A DNA stretch of 64,000 nucleotides from CBDDBU01 sp965226045. Lineage in GTDB: Bacteria > Pseudomonadota > Alphaproteobacteria > VGEJ01. The position numbers were made by a program, and so were the translations under genes. How positions within the stretch are numbered: position 1 is the first letter of the stretch; every line of letters starts with the position of its first letter. A model generated the notes under the pieces. That model was not told the DNA's origin. It was given only the letters and a program-made list of their open reading frames with translations, and ran no database searches. Positions 47,086 to 56,178 of the stretch are shown here, piece by piece. The stretch covers positions 1 to 64,000 of the forward strand of contig CBDDBU010000026.1 of the NCBI GenBank assembly GCA_965226045.1, given 5' to 3'.

Positions 47086-48195
47086 CTACTGCGCGGCCGC
47101 GGAGGAGGTCCCGATCGCCGCCCGCAGCTTTGGCATCACCTCGTTGGCGAGCAAAGCCATCGAGGTGCGGGTGCGGGCGCGATCGTCGTATTCGAGCGCG
47201 GCGGCGATGAGGACGCCGAAGTGGCCGACCTGCTCGCGGAACGCCAACAGTTTCTCGACCACGGTGTCGGGACTGCCATAGATCAGGTTGTCGTCGCAGT
47301 AGTCCTGGCGCGAGAAACTGGTCGGATCCATCTTGGGATCGGGCGTGACGATACCGAGGATGCCGCCGTCACTCAGCAACCCGTGCATGTGCGCGTAGTA
47401 GTACTGGAACAGGTTCCTCTCGGCGTTGACGTAAGCCTCGGCCTCCTGATCGCTCTCGGCGACGAAAATGGTCCGGCCGACGCGCCAAATCTCGGGGTCG
47501 GCCGTTCGCCCCTCCGCCTCGCAGCCCTCGACGTACTTCCGCCACTGGCTGGCGACGCTGTAGGTCGGGATGATATTGGATGAAATTGGAATCCAGCCGC
47601 GCTGCCCCGCCATCTTCATGGTGCCCGAAAACGGGCTCATGGCCGGCACCGCGATCGGCGGATGCGGCGTTTGATACGGCTTGACGGTGACGCCGACGCC
47701 GAACTCCTCCAGCACCATGTCGGTCAGCTTAAAGTTCCAGTACTTGCCCTCGAACTGAAACGGCGCGTCCTTGGTCCACAACTCCAGAATCACGTCGATC
47801 GATTCCATCATCATTTCGCCGCGGGCCTTGGGGTCGGTCTCGCCGAACATCTCGAGGTCGCTGCCCAGGCCGCCGGGGCCAATGCCAAACATCAGCCGCC
47901 CTTCGGAGATGTGGTCGAGATAGGCGATGTGCGCCGCTACCTGGGCCGGGTGCGTCTGAGGCAAATTGACGACGCCGGTGCCGAGCTTCATGCGTTTGGT
48001 CCGGCCGAGCAGGTTGGCGAGGAAGATCATCGGCGCGGGCACCGGCTCCGATGACGCGGTGTAGTGCTCGCCAATCCAGAACTCGTCGTAGCCGAGCTCG
48101 TCGCAATAGGTCGCGATCTCGACGTCCTCCATCAGGACCTCGTGGTTGTCCCGCGCCGGATCGTGCAGGGACATCATGAACATGCCTAGTCGCAT
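47086..48195 (-). CDS. luciferase-like (LLM class) flavin-dependent oxidoreductase
   Basis: The 369-residue protein has the bacterial-luciferase TIM-barrel pattern: MRLGMFMMSLHDPARDNHE, LGYDEFWIGEHYTASSEPV, then LGTGVVNLPQTHPAQVAAHI and LDHISEGRLMFGIGPGGLGS. These enzymes use reduced FMN or F420 and oxygen, or transfer hydride, on diverse substrates. It starts 10 bases after the stop of the related gene at 48206-49309 on the same strand, so the two form an operon and may act as partners or on successive steps. Reductase partner not seen. It is intact. Confidence 0.88.
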   Translation of the reverse strand: MRLGMFMMSLHDPARDNHEVLMEDVEIATYCDELGYDEFWIGEHYTASSEPVPAPMIFLANLLGRTKRMKLGTGVVNLPQTHPAQVAAHIAYLDHISEGRLMFGIGPGGLGSDLEMFGETDPKARGEMMMESIDVILELWTKDAPFQFEGKYWNFKLTDMVLEEFGVGVTVKPYQTPHPPIAVPAMSPFSGTMKMAGQRGWIPISSNIIPTYSVASQWRKYVEGCEAEGRTADPEIWRVGRTIFVAESDQEAEAYVNAERNLFQYYYAHMHGLLSDGGILGIVTPDPKMDPTSFSRQDYCDDNLIYGSPDTVVEKLLAFREQVGHFGVLIAAALEYDDRARTRTSMALLANEVMPKLRAAIGTSSAAAQ

Positions 48196-48205
48196 CGGTT
48201 CCTCC

Positions 48206-49309
48206 TTACTCGGCGGCTGCGGCGAATGTGCTCGAAAACTTGGGCGCGACGTCGCGCGCGAAGCGCTCCAGCGAGCGGTGTCGGCTGGCCTTGGAACGAT
48301 CCGGCTGGGCCGTGTTGATGGCGACCTGGGTGATCCCGATATCGCGATAGCGCTGCACCTGCGCCGCCACCTGGTCGGGCGTCCCGATCAACTGGTTCTC
48401 GATGAACGGCGGCAGATTGGCGGGGTCGGCCATGGCCTGCATCCGCTCCATCTGCGCGACATTGTGCTCGTAGGTCGGCACGTCTTTCCACGGATTGATT
48501 TGGGTCTCGTAGTGAGTGATCACGGCGCGCATGAACGCCGTGAGATAGGTCACCGCCTCCTCCTTCGCCTCATCCTCGCTATCGGCGATGAAGCAGTGGA
48601 TCCACAGCGGGATATTGGCGTCAGTCCGCCCCCCTTTGGCGGCCGTAATGTCCTTCCACGCCTTGATCGCATCGGCGTTCTGCTGCACCGGCGAGGCGGA
48701 GGTGCACATCGGGACAAGCCCCATGTTGGCCATGCGCTCGGCGGTGCCCGGATTGTTGCAGCCGCCGTATAAGTGAATGCGCTCTCGGTTGGGGCGCGGC
48801 CGCAACGTCACCTCGCGGGGGATCGCGAAGTGCTTGCCGCTGTACTGAAATGGTTCCCCGCTCAGAAGGCCGTCCGCGACCTCGTAGGCCTCCTGGAACA
48901 ATTCGCGCGAGTGGGCCATGTCGATGTTGCGCGCGTCATACTCGATCTTGGCGACGCCACGTCCCAAGCCAAGATGCAGATCCGCCCCGCTCATCAGGCT
49001 GATCATGGCCACGTCCTCGGCGAACCGGATCGGCTCGTACCACGGCAGGACGATGACGCACGACCCAAGACCGAGTCCGGGGCAGGCCCCGGCGACATGG
49101 CTCAGAAAGGTGAGCGGGCTAGGCGAAGGATAATAGTCGGTGAAGTGGTGCTCAAGCGCCCACACGGTGCCGAAACCGAGCGATTGCCCGTAACGGCAGT
49201 CCTCGAGGACTTCGCCATAGCGCTGCGCGTCCCCGGCCGCCCCATCGTGATCGGCAGGCATCACCGGTCCCACCGTGAAACCAAACTCGATATCGCTCGG
49301 TTGCGCCAT
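48206..49309 (-). CDS. luciferase-like (LLM class) flavin-dependent oxidoreductase
   Basis: The start ATG at 49309 (MAQPSDIEFGFTVGPVMPAD) is chosen over a longer open frame because the upstream part has no family resemblance and GAGGACTTGTAAG precedes it. The protein, 367 residues, has the LLM pattern: GFGTVWALEHHFTDYYPSPS, LGLGSCVIVLPWYEPIRFAE, SGADLHLGLGRGVAKIEYDA and IGTPDQVAAQVQRYRDIGIT. It is first in a two-gene operon with a related LLM protein. It diverges from a carboxymuconolactone-decarboxylase-like gene 211 bases away. Substrate unknown. Confidence 0.87.
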   Translation of the reverse strand: MAQPSDIEFGFTVGPVMPADHDGAAGDAQRYGEVLEDCRYGQSLGFGTVWALEHHFTDYYPSPSPLTFLSHVAGACPGLGLGSCVIVLPWYEPIRFAEDVAMISLMSGADLHLGLGRGVAKIEYDARNIDMAHSRELFQEAYEVADGLLSGEPFQYSGKHFAIPREVTLRPRPNRERIHLYGGCNNPGTAERMANMGLVPMCTSASPVQQNADAIKAWKDITAAKGGRTDANIPLWIHCFIADSEDEAKEEAVTYLTAFMRAVITHYETQINPWKDVPTYEHNVAQMERMQAMADPANLPPFIENQLIGTPDQVAAQVQRYRDIGITQVAINTAQPDRSKASRHRSLERFARDVAPKFSSTFAAAAE

Positions 49310-49519
49310 TCTTACAAGTCCTCGTACGAACGGATCTATATGGTCGCACTGTGTACCACTCGCCCGAGCCAGGTCCAAGCCGGCCGCTCGCCGGCCGGCG
49401 CCCCGGCTCCCGACGAGCTTGGGGGCCCGGTTTGACGTCCGCGCGGTAGGGACGCCAGACTGCGGCCGCGCCGTCGGCTCAGGACGACGCATCTTGGGGG
49501 TGATGGGGAGGAATCCGAC

Positions 49520-49957
49520 ATGGCTATGAACGCGAAGACGATGGCGCGCGGCAAGAAGATGCGCTCGGACATCATCAGCAAAGAAATCATGGACCCGATC
49601 TACGCTAAACTCGGGCCAGCGACGCGCGACCAACAAGACTACGTGACCGAGTTCGCTTGGGGCGAGGTATTCGCGCGCCCCGGCCTACCGCAGAAAACCC
49701 GCATCCTGCTCAATATTGCCATGTTGACCATGCTCGGCGAGTGGCAAGTGCTCGGCTTCCACGTTGGCGGCGCGCTCAGGCTTGGTTGCTCGCGCACCGA
49801 AATCCGCGAGGCACTGATTCAAACCAACACCTTCGCCGGATTCATCAGATCGACGCTCGCCTGCGGCGTCGCGCAAGAAGTCTTCAACGCGGTGGATCGC
49901 GAGAAACGCGCGGCCACCAGCGCCAAGCGCGCCGCGAAGACCAAGAAAGGCCGCTGA
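49520..49957 (+). CDS. carboxymuconolactone decarboxylase-family protein
   Basis: This small 145-residue protein has the CMD domain (residues 35-120): KTRILLNIAMLTMLGEWQVL, FHVGGALRLGCSRTEIREAL, then FAGFIRSTLACGVAQEVF. There is no CxxC pair of the AhpD type, so it is closer to gamma-carboxymuconolactone decarboxylase (PcaC-like) than to AhpD. The C-terminus is a basic Lys/Arg/Ala-rich tail. It lies divergent to the LLM operon and convergent to homoserine dehydrogenase (23 bases between stops). Function unconfirmed. Confidence 0.82.
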   Translation: MAMNAKTMARGKKMRSDIISKEIMDPIYAKLGPATRDQQDYVTEFAWGEVFARPGLPQKTRILLNIAMLTMLGEWQVLGFHVGGALRLGCSRTEIREALIQTNTFAGFIRSTLACGVAQEVFNAVDREKRAATSAKRAAKTKKGR

Positions 49958-49980
49958 GGCGCGGCTGCGGCGCACCGCCC

Positions 49981-51003
49981 TCAGGAGGTCTCGTCGTTGA
50001 GCCGCAAGAGGTCCGCGACGATGGCGTAGCCGGTGGCAATGGGGCCGGCGCCAGGCCCCACCACTGTCACCTCACCAAGCAAGTCGGTGGCTAGGGTGAG
50101 AGCGTTGGCGACCCCGCCGATAGCCGCCAGGGGATCGTCGAGCGGTAAGCGCTCAAGCCCCACTCGCGCGTCGATGCGCCCACCCTCCCTACGGGCGCTA
50201 CCGACAAGCTTGTAGCGCCGACCTTCGCGCCCCGCCTGTTGGACGTCATCGGCGCGAAGAGCGGCGATGCCCTCGCAGGGAACGTCGGCCGGGATGAAGT
50301 CGCCGCCCATCATGGTGTTGGCGAGGATAACGACCTTGGCCAGTGCGTCGTGGCCGTCGACATCAGCCTCCGGGTCGGCCTCGGCGTAGCCGGCCGCCTG
50401 CGCCTGGGCCAGCGCCCTCGCGTAGTTGGTGCCGGCCTCCATCTCGCCCAGGATGTAGTTGGTGGTGCCGTTGAGGATGCCGCGAAACTCCCGAATCTCG
50501 TTCCCGGCCAGACAGTGCTTCCAGAGATTGAAGACCGGCGTACCGCTCATCACCGTGCCCTCGTACAGGAACTGCGCGCCGTTGGCGGCGGCGAGCGCCG
50601 TCAGGTCGCGGTGGGCAAGGGCCGGTGGTCCCTTGTTGCTGGTGACCACGCTCATACCGGCCGCCAAAGCGGCGCGGCAGTGCGAGATGGCCGGCTCGCC
50701 GGTCTCAAGGTTGGTGTAGGCGAGCTCCGCCACGGCATCGGCGCCGCACTCGCGGATCATGGCAAGTGCATCCCAGTTCTTGGCGTGGTTGGTGAAGCGG
50801 CCATGCTCGCGCACGTCATCGAGCAATCGCGCGAGGTCAAGACCGTCCGGGTCGTGGACCGTCCCCCAGCGCAGATCGCTCACCGCGACGACACTGCACG
50901 AAAAGCCGTGCTCGCTCGCCAGCGTCTCCGATTTCTTGAGCAGGACATCGCACACGGCCTGGCCGACGACGCCAAAGCCGACCAGCGCGATGCGTTGTTT
51001 CAT
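49981..51003 (-). CDS. hom: homoserine dehydrogenase, short form
   Basis: The start ATG at 51003 (MKQRIALVGFGVVGQAVCDV) is chosen because the Rossmann strand begins there; the frame is open for 60 codons more. The 340-residue protein has the NAD(P) site GFGVVG, SVVTSNKGPPALAHRDL, EGTVMSGTPVFN, and the catalytic region GYAEADPEADVDGHDALAKV. It reduces aspartate semialdehyde to homoserine on the route to Thr, Met and Ile. It lacks the C-terminal ACT domain of the longer form, so it probably escapes threonine feedback. Similar short enzymes occur in catabolic settings, so a biosynthetic role is likely but not certain. Confidence 0.85.
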   Translation of the reverse strand: MKQRIALVGFGVVGQAVCDVLLKKSETLASEHGFSCSVVAVSDLRWGTVHDPDGLDLARLLDDVREHGRFTNHAKNWDALAMIRECGADAVAELAYTNLETGEPAISHCRAALAAGMSVVTSNKGPPALAHRDLTALAAANGAQFLYEGTVMSGTPVFNLWKHCLAGNEIREFRGILNGTTNYILGEMEAGTNYARALAQAQAAGYAEADPEADVDGHDALAKVVILANTMMGGDFIPADVPCEGIAALRADDVQQAGREGRRYKLVGSARREGGRIDARVGLERLPLDDPLAAIGGVANALTLATDLLGEVTVVGPGAGPIATGYAIVADLLRLNDETS

Positions 51004-51175
51004 GACGGGGTACAAGGGCAAGGATCGGGGCTCGCGACCGATGGTATGTCGAGACGGCGCGGACGCCAATACCGCGCGCTTGGGACCTCGACGCCAAGGC
51101 CTGGCGCAACCGGCCGGTTTGTGCGAATGACTAGCCGAGCGTCCCCTCAGGCGCGACGCACGCCCCCGCAAGTTC

Positions 51176-52582
51176 ATGAACATCGCGACCCTCTATATCG
51201 CCATCGTCTTCTTCTGGGGCACGCTCTACTACGCCATCAGCTTTCAGGTCGGCGCGGTGGCGCCGGAGGTGGCGGTCGCCTATCGCTTCGCGCTGTCAGG
51301 GATTTTGGTCCTTGGCTGGTGCGTCTGGCGGCGGCGGAGACTGAGCTTCACGTGGCGCCAGCACCTGGTCCTGATGGGTCAGGGTGCCATGATGTTCTCG
51401 CTCACCGACATGCTGCTCTACAACGCCATTCAGTACGTGACGAGCGGCGTAGCCGCACTGATCCTAAGCACCCTGCCGATCATGAATATCCTCTTCGCCG
51501 CCCTCTTCCTGGGGATGAGGGTTCGCCGTGTGGTGCTGCTCGGCGCGCTCATCGGCCTGGTCGGGATGGGCATGGTGTTCTGGCCCGAGCTCGCGGTTTT
51601 CGACCCTGCCAGTGCGAGCTTGGTCGGCTTCGGCCTCTGTCTCGTGGCGACCGTATCGGCGTCGCTGGCGCAGATCGTCTCCGCGCGCAACCAGCGGGCC
51701 GGTTTGCCCGCGGTGGAGACCGCCGGCATCTGCATGCTGTATGGGGCCGGCTTCTCGACGCTCGTTTGCTTGGCGCTGGGCCGGTCCTTCACCTGGGATT
51801 GGTCGGGCGAGTTCGTGCTGTCGTTCGCCTACATCGTTGTCATCTGCACGCTGTTCTCGTGGGTCTTCTATCTCATCCTGATCGGCCGGGTTGGGCCCGA
51901 TCGCTCGAGCTACGTGAGCATCCTCGCACCGATCGTCGCCTTGATCGTATCGACGTTGCTCGAGGACTTTCGCTGGACCCCGCTGTCGCTCGCCGGCGCT
52001 GCCGCCGTCCTCGGCGGCAGCCTGCTCGTCCTGGCGAGCTTCCGACGGCGAGCCGCGTCCCCGTCCTGGCGAGCTTCCGACGGCGAGCCGCGCCCGCCTA
52101 GAAGCTTAGGCGTTGAGGTCGATGACCGTGCGGCCGCGCACGCGGCCCTGGAGAATATCGGCGGCCAGAGCAGGGAGAGCGGTGAACGTCGCCACGGTCG
52201 TCATCGCCTCAAGCTTGTCCTTGGGAAGTTCGCGCGCCAGCCGCGTCCATGCCTCGCGCCGCGCCGGGATCGAGGCAGCCGGCGAGTTAATGCCCAACAG
52301 ACCAATGCCGCGCAGGATGAACGGCAGCACGCTCGTCGGCAGCTCGATACCGCTGGCGTTGCCACAGGCGGCGACACCCCCGTCCTCGGCCGTCTGGCGG
52401 AGCACCGACGCCAGCGTTTCCCCACCGACCGAGTCGATGGCGCCGGCGAAACGAACCTTGTCGAGGGGCCGGCCAGAGGGCGTCGCCAGTTCATCTCGTC
52501 CGAGCAGCTCGGTAGCGCCAAGGCCACGCAGGTAGTCGTGGGTCTCGGGCCGGCCCGTGGTCGCGGCGACCGGATGGCCTAG
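51176..52582 (+). CDS. DMT-superfamily (EamA) transporter with lost stop codon and antisense extension
   Basis: The first 295 or so residues form a normal ten-helix EamA transporter: VFFWGTLYYAISFQVGAVAP, AIQYVTSGVAALILSTLPIM, then ILAPIVALIVSTLLEDFRW. At LVLASFRRRAA the sequence 52028-52062 is repeated immediately (52063-52092). The 35-base repeat shifts the frame, so the TAG that would end it (RRRAAPA, stop at 52099-52101) is missed. Translation runs another 160 codons, to 52582, through DNA antisense to acuI. The extension has no domain resemblance and should be an artefact of the duplication. The transporter core is probably functional; its substrate is unknown. Confidence 0.8.
   Translation: MNIATLYIAIVFFWGTLYYAISFQVGAVAPEVAVAYRFALSGILVLGWCVWRRRRLSFTWRQHLVLMGQGAMMFSLTDMLLYNAIQYVTSGVAALILSTLPIMNILFAALFLGMRVRRVVLLGALIGLVGMGMVFWPELAVFDPASASLVGFGLCLVATVSASLAQIVSARNQRAGLPAVETAGICMLYGAGFSTLVCLALGRSFTWDWSGEFVLSFAYIVVICTLFSWVFYLILIGRVGPDRSSYVSILAPIVALIVSTLLEDFRWTPLSLAGAAAVLGGSLLVLASFRRRAASPSWRASDGEPRPPRSLGVEVDDRAAAHAALENIGGQSRESGERRHGRHRLKLVLGKFARQPRPCLAPRRDRGSRRVNAQQTNAAQDERQHARRQLDTAGVATGGDTPVLGRLAEHRRQRFPTDRVDGAGETNLVEGPARGRRQFISSEQLGSAKATQVVVGLGPARGRGDRMA
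52028..52092 (+). repeat. 35-bp tandem duplication at the end of the EamA gene
   Basis: GTCCTGGCGAGCTTCCGACG and the following ten bases occur at 52028 and again at 52063. They are identical over 30 bases with a period of 35. Because 35 is not a multiple of three, the second copy is read out of frame. The second copy, read in its own frame, gives VLASFRRRAAPA and TAG, evidently the ancestral C-terminus. Confidence 0.92.
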
Positions 52583-53101
52583 CGCCGAGAGCAACACCAC
52601 GGCCATGCCACCAACGCCGCCCGCCGCGCCCGTCACGACCACCGGCAGTTCGCCCGGCCGCAGCCCGTGGCGCTCCAGCGCCATGACGCTCAATATCGCG
52701 GTCAGTCCGGCGGTGCCAATCGCCATCGCTTGGCGCAGGTCCAGACCATCGGGCAGGGGCGTCAGCCACTCGGCGCGGACGCGAGCCCTCTGCGCGTAGC
52801 CGCCCCAATGCCGTTCGCCCAGCCCCCAGCCGGTCGCCAGCACCGCGTCGCCAGCTTGGAAATCGGGCGAGCTCGACTCTTCCACCGTGCCGGCAAGATC
52901 GATTCCGGGCACCATCGGCAGGCTCCGCATGATGCGGCCCTTGTTGCCGTTGAGCGCCAGCCCGTCCTTATAGTTGAGGCTCGAGTAGGCGACGGCGACC
53001 GTGACCTCGCCGTCAGGCAAATCGTCGACGACGAGGTCCTTGAAGGAGATCTTGAACTCGCCCTCGTCCTCGGCGACGAGCGCCCTGAAGGCCGTGCCCA
53101 C
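52106..53101 (-). CDS. acuI: acrylyl-CoA reductase-like MDR oxidoreductase (AcuI/YhdH family)
   Basis: The 331-residue protein belongs to the YhdH/AcuI branch of medium-chain dehydrogenases. It has AYSSLNYKDGLALNGNKGRI and PMVPGIDLAGTVEESSSPDF near the N-terminus. The NADPH site is VVVTGAAGGVGGMAVVLLSA with ATTGRPETHDYLRGLGA, and AGAIDSVGGETL follows. No zinc ligands are present, as in the family. AcuI reduces acryloyl-CoA to propionyl-CoA with NADPH, for instance in DMSP or 3-hydroxypropionate metabolism; other family members reduce quinones. It lies 9 bases after the thiolase gene on the same strand, consistent with an acyl-CoA pathway. Its 3' half is overlapped antisense by the extended EamA frame. 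Confidence 0.85.
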   Translation of the reverse strand: MGTAFRALVAEDEGEFKISFKDLVVDDLPDGEVTVAVAYSSLNYKDGLALNGNKGRIMRSLPMVPGIDLAGTVEESSSPDFQAGDAVLATGWGLGERHWGGYAQRARVRAEWLTPLPDGLDLRQAMAIGTAGLTAILSVMALERHGLRPGELPVVVTGAAGGVGGMAVVLLSALGHPVAATTGRPETHDYLRGLGATELLGRDELATPSGRPLDKVRFAGAIDSVGGETLASVLRQTAEDGGVAACGNASGIELPTSVLPFILRGIGLLGINSPAASIPARREAWTRLARELPKDKLEAMTTVATFTALPALAADILQGRVRGRTVIDLNA

Positions 53102-53110
53102 GCCGGCGTC

Positions 53111-54277
53111 CTAGCGCAAGGCTTGAAGGATCGAGGCGTAGTTCGCCACCATCGCGCCGCCCATGTTGAAGACGGCCGCGAGCTCGGCGCCCGGGACCTG
53201 GATGGGACCGGCCGTGCCCGTCACTTGTTGGGCCGCCAGCACATGCATGCTGACACCTGTCGCGCCGACCGGATGGCCCTTGGACTTGAGGCCGCCGGAG
53301 GGATTGACAGGTAGCTTGCCATCCTTCTCGGTCCACCCCTCCGCGATCGCCCGCGCGCCCTCGCCCTCGGCGGTGAGGCCCATCGCCTCGTACACCAGCA
53401 GCTCGGCGACGGTGAAGCAATCGTGCACCTCGGCGAGACTAAGGTCGTCGAGCGTGACGCCGGCCTGATCAACCGCCCGCTGCCACGCCAGCCGAGGCGC
53501 CTCCATCGCCAGCACGTCGCGCCTCGACATCGGCAGGATGTCGTTGACATGCTGGGCGGCACGGAAAATCACCGCCTTCTTCATGCCGAGCGCGGTATCG
53601 ACGTCGGTGAGGACCGCCGCCGCCGCCCCGTCGGCCACCGTCGAACAATCTGTGCGTTTGAGCGGCGCCGCCACAATCGGGTTCTTGTCCGAGACCTGAC
53701 GGCAGAAATCGAAACCCAGGTCCTTCTGGAGATGGGCCAGCGGATTGACCGACCCGTTGCGGTGGTTCTTGGCGGCGATCCGCGCGAGCGCGTCGGACTG
53801 ATCGCCATACTGCTGAAAATAGCGCTGGGCAAGCTGGCCGAACATGCCCGGGAAGGTCAGGCCGGCGCCAGCCTCCTCCTTGTGATAGCTCGCCTTGGCC
53901 AGCGATTCGGTGACCTTGTCGAGACCCGCCGAGGTCATTTTCTCGACGCCCACGACCAGGGCGAAGCGGGTGCGTCGGGCGCGAATCGCGTCGATGGCCC
54001 CATACAAGGCGGCCGACCCCGAGGCGCACGCGTTCTCGAACCGCGTCGCTGGCGTGAAGCGCATCGCGTCATCGACCTGAAGCACGAGCGAGGCGGCAAA
54101 ATCCTGATTCTCCATGCCGGCGTTGAAGGTGCCGAGGAAAATCTCGTCGATATCGGCTGGCGCGAGACCGGCGTCAGCGATCGCATCGGCCGCGGCGGTC
54201 GTGACCAGGGCCTCCAGGTCATGATCGTCGAGTTTGCCGAAACGGGTGTGACTCCACCCCACCAAGCACACGCTCAT
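53111..54277 (-). CDS. thiolase-family acetyl-CoA acetyltransferase (SCP2-thiolase type)
   Basis: Start ATG 54277 follows AAGGAGGTGAGC, a near-perfect ribosome-binding site. The 388-residue protein has the acylated Cys84 in RFENACASGSAALYGAI, His in AEVHDCFTVAELL, and PSGGLKSKGHPVGATGVSM with the second active-site His. Sequence style is that of SCP2-type thiolases, which act on varied acyl-CoAs and sometimes lack classical activity. It is the first gene of a two-gene operon with acuI. It diverges from the polysaccharide locus. Confidence 0.9.
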   Translation of the reverse strand: MSVCLVGWSHTRFGKLDDHDLEALVTTAAADAIADAGLAPADIDEIFLGTFNAGMENQDFAASLVLQVDDAMRFTPATRFENACASGSAALYGAIDAIRARRTRFALVVGVEKMTSAGLDKVTESLAKASYHKEEAGAGLTFPGMFGQLAQRYFQQYGDQSDALARIAAKNHRNGSVNPLAHLQKDLGFDFCRQVSDKNPIVAAPLKRTDCSTVADGAAAAVLTDVDTALGMKKAVIFRAAQHVNDILPMSRRDVLAMEAPRLAWQRAVDQAGVTLDDLSLAEVHDCFTVAELLVYEAMGLTAEGEGARAIAEGWTEKDGKLPVNPSGGLKSKGHPVGATGVSMHVLAAQQVTGTAGPIQVPGAELAAVFNMGGAMVANYASILQALR

Positions 54278-54404
54278 GCTCACCTCCTTGTCCTGATCCG
54301 ATTCACCTAATACCAGATGTGATGTTGGGTCCCAACCGCCGCCGGCAAGGACCGACAACGGCGACGCCTGCTTTGCTTGACTTCCGCCCGCAACGGGCCG
54401 AACA

Positions 54405-55016
54405 GTGCGGCCCGTGAACGAGGCCACCGCCACGCGACATCCCGATGCCATGATCCACGAGAGTGCGTGGATCGACGAACCGGCCGAGATCGGCGCCGGC
54501 ACCCGCATCTGGCACTTCTGTCACGTTTTGGCGGGCTCGCGCATCGGGCGCGCGTGCATCCTCGGTCAGAACGTCATGATCGGGCCGGATGTCACCATCG
54601 GCGATCGCTGCAAGGTGCAGAACAACGTCAGCATCTATCCTGGCGTGACGCTCGAGGACGGCGTTTTCTGCGGCCCCAGTTGCGTGTTCACCAACGTCGT
54701 CAATCCGCGTGCCGAGATCGAGAAGAAAGACGAGTTCCGCCCGACCCTGGTCAAGCATGGCGCGACCATCGGCGCCAATGCCACTATCGTCTGTGGCGCC
54801 ACGCTCGGCGCCTGGTGTTTGATCGGCGCCGGCGCCGTCATCGTGCGGGATGTGCCGGACTTCGCCCTGATGGCGGGCGTACCGGCGCGGCGCATCGGCT
54901 GGGTCTCGCATGCGGGCGAAACGTTGGGCGGCGATCTGGTCTGTCCACGGACCGCGCGGCGCTATGGCTTGGCGGCGGCGGACACCTTGGTCGAGATCGA
55001 AGGCGTATCGGTTTGA
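54405..55016 (+). CDS. wbpD: WbpD-like sugar N-acetyltransferase (left-handed beta-helix)
   Basis: The 203-residue frame starts at GTG 54405. An ATG at 54450 ([20 protein letters not shown]) matches the usual family start better and may be the true one. Hexapeptide repeats run through the protein ([40 protein letters not shown], then [20 protein letters not shown]). It ends [17 protein letters not shown]. This is the pattern of WbpD/WlbB acetyltransferases, which acetylate the 3-amino group of UDP-GlcNAc3NA. Its stop overlaps the start of the WbpE-like aminotransferase, the enzyme that provides its substrate, which supports the call. Confidence 0.85.
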   Translation: MRPVNEATATRHPDAMIHESAWIDEPAEIGAGTRIWHFCHVLAGSRIGRACILGQNVMIGPDVTIGDRCKVQNNVSIYPGVTLEDGVFCGPSCVFTNVVNPRAEIEKKDEFRPTLVKHGATIGANATIVCGATLGAWCLIGAGAVIVRDVPDFALMAGVPARRIGWVSHAGETLGGDLVCPRTARRYGLAAADTLVEIEGVSV

Positions 55017-56170
55017 GCGACATCGAAGCACCCACCCGCCACGACGCGAAACCACTGGCGTTCGTCGACCTGGCGGCCCAGCGCCGCCGCCTCGGCGCCC
55101 GCATCGACAGCGCCATGGCCGCCGTGCTCGAGCACGGCAAGTTCATCATGGGACCGGAGGTCGGGCTGCTTGAGGACCGCTTGGCCGATTTTTGCGGCGC
55201 CAAGTTCGCCGTGACCTGCGCCAACGGTACCGACGCGCTGCGGCTGGCCCTGATGGCCAGGGGAATCGGCGCGGGGGATGCCGTTTTCGTGCCCGCCTTC
55301 ACCTTCGCCGCGACGGCCGGTGCGGTGGCGCTGAGTGGGGCCACGCCGGTTTTCGTCGACATCGACGAGACCAGTTTCAACATGGCGCCCACCAGCCTGG
55401 ACGCGGCGATCGCCGGCGCCGACACGCAAGCGAGTCGCCCAGCCGCGGTCATCGCCGTGGACCTGTTCGGTCAGCCCGCCGATTACGCCGCCATCAACGC
55501 GATCGCCACCGATGCCGGCTTATTGGTGATCGCCGACGCTGCCCAGAGCTTCGGCGCCACCTCGGGGGGGCGGCCCGTGGGGACGCTGGCGGCGATCACC
55601 ACGACGAGTTTCTTCCCGGCAAAACCGCTCGGCTGCTACGGCGATGGCGGCGCGATCTTCACCGACGATCCGGCGACGGCCGAGGTGCTGCGCTCGCTGC
55701 GCCTGCACGGACGCGGCAGCGCGAAGCATGACATCGCGCGGGTCGGCACCAACAGCCGTCTCGATACCTTGCAGGCGGCCATCCTGCTCGCCAAGCTTGA
55801 GGGCTTCGCCGGCGAGATCGAGGCGCGCGATAGTGCGGCGCGGCGCTACACCGAGGGGCTTGCCGACACGGTCGCGGTGCCCAGCCTGGACGCCGGCAAC
55901 AGCTCGGTGTGGGCACAGTACACGATCCTGGTCGACCAGCGCGACGACGTGGCGGCCAGCCTCGCGGCATCGGGAGTCCCGACCGCCGTGTACTACCCGC
56001 TGCCAGTCAACCGTTGTGCGGCGTACGCGGAGTACCCCACCGCGCCCGGCGGCACGCCTGTGGCCGAGCGGCTGGCGCGACGGGTGCTAAGTCTGCCGAT
56101 GCACCCCGATCTCGACGCGGCGACCCAAGCGCGCATCATCGCGGCCGTCCGACGGGCCGCGCCGCACTGA
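55013..56170 (+). CDS. wbpE: DegT/DnrJ/EryC1 sugar aminotransferase (WbpE-like)
   Basis: The frame begins with TTG at 55013, overlapping the TGA of the previous gene; [20 protein letters not shown] is the start. The 385-residue PLP enzyme has [20 protein letters not shown], then [36 protein letters not shown] and [20 protein letters not shown] with the PLP Lys. It ends with the [16 protein letters not shown] motif common to the family. It is likely to transaminate UDP-3-keto-GlcNAcA to the 3-amino sugar acid for WbpD. The oxidases that make the keto sugar (WbpA, WbpB) are not in the window. Confidence 0.88.
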   Translation: MSDIEAPTRHDAKPLAFVDLAAQRRRLGARIDSAMAAVLEHGKFIMGPEVGLLEDRLADFCGAKFAVTCANGTDALRLALMARGIGAGDAVFVPAFTFAATAGAVALSGATPVFVDIDETSFNMAPTSLDAAIAGADTQASRPAAVIAVDLFGQPADYAAINAIATDAGLLVIADAAQSFGATSGGRPVGTLAAITTTSFFPAKPLGCYGDGGAIFTDDPATAEVLRSLRLHGRGSAKHDIARVGTNSRLDTLQAAILLAKLEGFAGEIEARDSAARRYTEGLADTVAVPSLDAGNSSVWAQYTILVDQRDDVAASLAASGVPTAVYYPLPVNRCAAYAEYPTAPGGTPVAERLARRVLSLPMHPDLDAATQARIIAAVRRAAPH

Positions 56171-56178
56171 GCGGGCGG

